Shown here: positions 61,118 to 64,000 of the stretch, one piece after another
Layout: every line of letters begins with the position of its first letter
How positions within the stretch are numbered: the first letter of the stretch is position 1
DNA from: Chionis minor
Lineage: Eukaryota; Chordata; Aves; Charadriiformes; Chionididae
DNA: 64,000 nt
Assembly (NCBI GenBank): GCA_013398295.1
Contig: VZSF01000111.1
Location: 186,001-250,000 of the forward strand
Reading direction: 5' to 3'
Notes under the pieces: generated by a model
Database searches by the model: none
The model's input: only the letters and a program-made list of their open reading frames with translations
Told to the model about the DNA's origin: nothing
Made by a program: the position numbers and the translations under genes

Positions 61118-63140
61118 AGAAGAAGAAAGTGTCAGGTGTCCACTGCACAGTTGGGTTTTTTTACTTTTTCTGCAATGGTAAGGCTAAAGGGAGACAGTAA
61201 GAAGATGAAAACATCAATTACAGAACATTTAGAACAGCAGCAACAAACTAAGTAGCTTTTCACATTAACCACAAACAAAAAAGAAAAGTGATACAGCTGC
61301 ATTTCAGGGTGGATCAAATTCTTCTCTTACTCATCTAACAGAACTCCCCTTGCTCCTACACAGCTGCTCTCGGAACGTGGTGTAGTACACGTGGAGGAAA
61401 AATCAAGCTTTACTCCATAAAATGGCAGCAATTAGGTCTGTCTGCGGAATGCATCTGCCCACCAGTGAAACACTAAATGCCTTTACAAATGTAGGGACAG
61501 GTAACGAAACAGAACATAAACCCCCCCCCAGACAACTGAAAATAGTCCCTGCAATCCCAGACCCCAGCATGCTATTTCCTTTCAGAAATCCAATCTGCAT
61601 TTAAAGAAAAAAAAAAAGGGGATTAAGAAAATGCTGTTTAACATTTTTTATATCCAGTACTTTATATCCAGTCTTGTACGAAATCCGTTCCAGACCATAA
61701 ACCTATAATGCTCGGAAAACAAGTTCTACCTTCCAGCATCCTTTTACTCATGGTCAGCTGACATTAAGGACAATGTGAGAAACTATTCTAGTTAACGTGC
61801 ACCATCCCAGAAGAATCAAAAAGCACAAAACGAGTGACCAAAACCAGTATAACTTTGCAGAGAAGTTTAACTAGCCAGGCTGTCTTCCTTACCTTCAATG
61901 GAATTGAAACAGGAATGAACCCAGCTCTGCGGCAGTACAAAATACATGCCTTTTTCCCCGCTGCAGAGGGAATTCCAGCTGGGATTTGGAGCACTTCAGC
62001 AGGCTGGAGCACCTCAGCAGGTGCTCCTTGGCAAGCTATTTGCACATCTGGCACATGTGGGTTATGTTAAGTCCTTAAGAAGTCTAATTATAGACCAGAC
62101 AATATACCTACAAGGGTTTTCATGCAGGGTCTAAGACTGTAAAATTTAAAAACTTGCTATTATTTCCAGGAGTACAGGGACTTCACATAGCTCCAAATGG
62201 AATGAAGAAAACAAAAATGAAGATATAAACTTTGTACATTTACTAGGACTGTCAAAATCCAAGAAGATGTAAGTCGCATTCAAAATTCACACAACATAAA
62301 ACATAAGTGGTGTTATCAATGTGTGTGGATCTTTGTATAAGTATGTGGCAGATAAATATATTTTACAAAGAACTGGTAACAGGCAGGCAAACTCACATTT
62401 AACACAGCATAATTCATAACCAGTCAGAGCCCAGACTTTTTTTTTTAATTTAATGCCTCCCATTAGTCTCCTATCAGAGATGTAAGTCAGTGTCTTCCTC
62501 AGATTATTCATATGCTACTTCCTCCAGGTATGACAGAACAGCCACGGAATGAATGGACATATTAAATCCATTTACCCCAATCAGCTCCTCTTTAAATCAG
62601 CATGAGTCACCTACCCATTGATTTGATGTTCCTTAATTGGTACTTATAACACTGCTTTACTCTGATTGTTCTGTCATAAAGGATTATAATGGTGACATGC
62701 TTCTAAATACTGTATAGCAAATTTATATTTCTATTAGTTTACATTATTATCCTCCACCAGACATCTTCACCCATCATAATCTCTGTAACCTGTAGGCTGG
62801 ACTACAACAAGCCACCTGTTATTTGTAGTGTAAATATAGTCCCATTACAGTGTCAACTCAACAGCTCCACCAGAGTCTCGAGTTGCTTTGCCGTAAGAGC
62901 AGAACTTGGCCGCATAGCACCACCAGAAGGGAAGAATGGCACCAAAGTCACGTCGATTGAGGTCTGCCTAAATTAAAAACTACTTTTAAGGTTTTTGCTT
63001 CCTACACCTTGAAAGTGTGAGCCAAAGCCCTGCCTCCTCTCCACTAATACCATCGGCTTTCTCCCTTCCTTACTGCGTTACAGCCTCTCCCTCTGAAACA
63101 AACCAGACAGGAGAAATTAGAGAGAAGAGAGCCAAAGGGA

Positions 63141-63160
63141 AATAATAATAATAATAGTAG
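63141..63160. repeat. ATA trinucleotide repeat
   Basis: Five to six ATA-like units on the plus strand, then tagtag. Confidence 0.8.
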
Positions 63161-63641
63161 AAGATGATGAAGACGTAATTTCAGTATGCAGCAACAATGA
63201 GGCATGCAGCTCTGCTCCTCTCCTAGCAAGCTCAGCTTTGCTTACCCCTGTCTCTCCCGGTTTGGCAGGGCAATCCCCATTCCCAGGGGAACGAGTGCAC
63301 GCACATCCCTGCTCTAACACGGACTTCACGCCCCCACACAGACCTTCCTGCTACAGGAACACGTGAACAACATCTGGCACGGGTCACGGTCAGACTTCTG
63401 CGTAATCCTGCGCTAAGTGTCATATAAGGAAATAAGAGGTCAAAATGCCGTCTTCATTTCTTGGTAGAAAAGCTGCCTGTAGCGAACTCTGGTGTGTTGA
63501 TAGTACATGGTTTCCCTTGAGCTTTCCACACATTTGTATGTTTGCTCAGAGTTCGAAAGTTTTAGTATCTTCACTTAATGTTTTCATGAATTTTTAATAC
63601 TTGTAGAAAACTTTGTTTACAATCCATATGGCAAACGACAT

Positions 63642-63660
63642 CCCCCCCCCCCCCCCCCCC
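63642..63660. repeat. 19-base C run
   Basis: Longest homopolymer in the window; G19 in the TENM2 transcript. Confidence 0.92.
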
Positions 63661-64000
63661 ACTACAAGAGTATCATGAGGGGGCAAATTCAAATACCCAA
63701 AATTTAAGCGCTGCTGGGTTTATGGCTACCTGTGCAATTTTTATAACCTCCTTCCTTCGCCAATGCGCAGAGCTGCGGGGCTCACGCGGTGCTCCTGCTC
63801 TCACGAACAGCAAACGGCTGATGCCTTGGTAACAGGCACCCCCCACTAACCTAAACAAAGAAGTGACATTTTGCTCACAAACTTTTGTATCGCCTTCCTC
63901 CCCAAATCAAAATTATTAGTATAGTATCTTCACGCTCCTGATGTGAACAGAGAATGTATTCTCATCTCATTTTACCAAGGGGTAATTAAAAGCATAGAAA

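Larger units (their letters stand above)
59527..64000 (-). other. TENM2: TENM2 intron, 3' part, upstream of the splice-site-A microexon
   Basis: No EGF-like exon was found, so the preceding exon lies outside the window. The stretch has a CR1 fragment (60374-60565), C runs at 61093-61107, 61521-61529 and 63642-63660, an undetermined base at 61117 and an ATA repeat at 63141-63160. The moderately GC-rich block 60600-61090 has no assignment. Confidence 0.85.

Noticed and set aside
60659..61255. 198-codon plus-strand ORF
   Set aside because: It runs through a C run and an undetermined base at 61117, so the frame is unreliable. No recognisable protein.
59527..64000. Search for an upstream EGF exon in this intron
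   Set aside because: No minus-strand segment with EGF cysteine spacing and a phase-1 donor was found, so the preceding exon is taken to be outside the window.

Overview
This is a piece of a vertebrate, almost certainly avian, nuclear genome. The evidence is a single large multi-exon gene with canonical GT-AG introns, several copies of CR1 (the LINE that dominates bird genomes, some ending in the typical ATTCTATG-like 3' tail), and no bacterial or organellar gene organisation. I cannot name the species from the sequence alone.

The whole window lies inside one gene on the minus strand: TENM2 (teneurin-2), a type II transmembrane synaptic adhesion protein that binds latrophilins. Reading 5' to 3' means reading from high to low coordinates. 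I placed 16 coding exons at base resolution (59526 down to 74). All have canonical splice sites, and the reading phase is consistent across every junction. Together they hold 5,040 coding bases, about 1,680 residues. In order they encode a splice-site-A microexon, the last EGF repeat, the cysteine-rich/TTR-like and FN-plug region, the NHL beta-propeller (with a splice-site-B microexon inside it), and the YD-repeat shell up to the RHS core signature. Exons for the N-terminus, transmembrane segment and earlier EGF repeats lie beyond 64000. The last exon (internal linker and C-terminal toxin-like domain) lies before position 1.

The two microexons (27 nt at 59500-59526 and 21 nt at 35107-35127) are the most useful result, because both are too short for ordinary ORF calling. 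Each is a multiple of three, sits between phase-matched exons and has a strong pyrimidine tract and donor. They correspond to the two known alternatively spliced sites of teneurins, which alter latrophilin and homophilic binding.

The rest is intron. It holds seven CR1 3'-end fragments (4.4-5.2, 24.4-24.7, 37.8-38.0, 45.4-46.1, 50.4-50.6, 51.0-51.9 and 60.4-60.6 kb) and one internal CR1 fragment (47.0-47.1 kb). There is also a probable LTR/ERV-related repeat at 6.9-7.7 kb, purine-rich and A/T tracts, and several long C runs on the + strand, two of them near single undetermined bases. One intronic site (57167/57168) has the layout of a vertebrate recursive splice site with an RS-exon. I found no second gene, no tRNA or rRNA gene and no CRISPR array.
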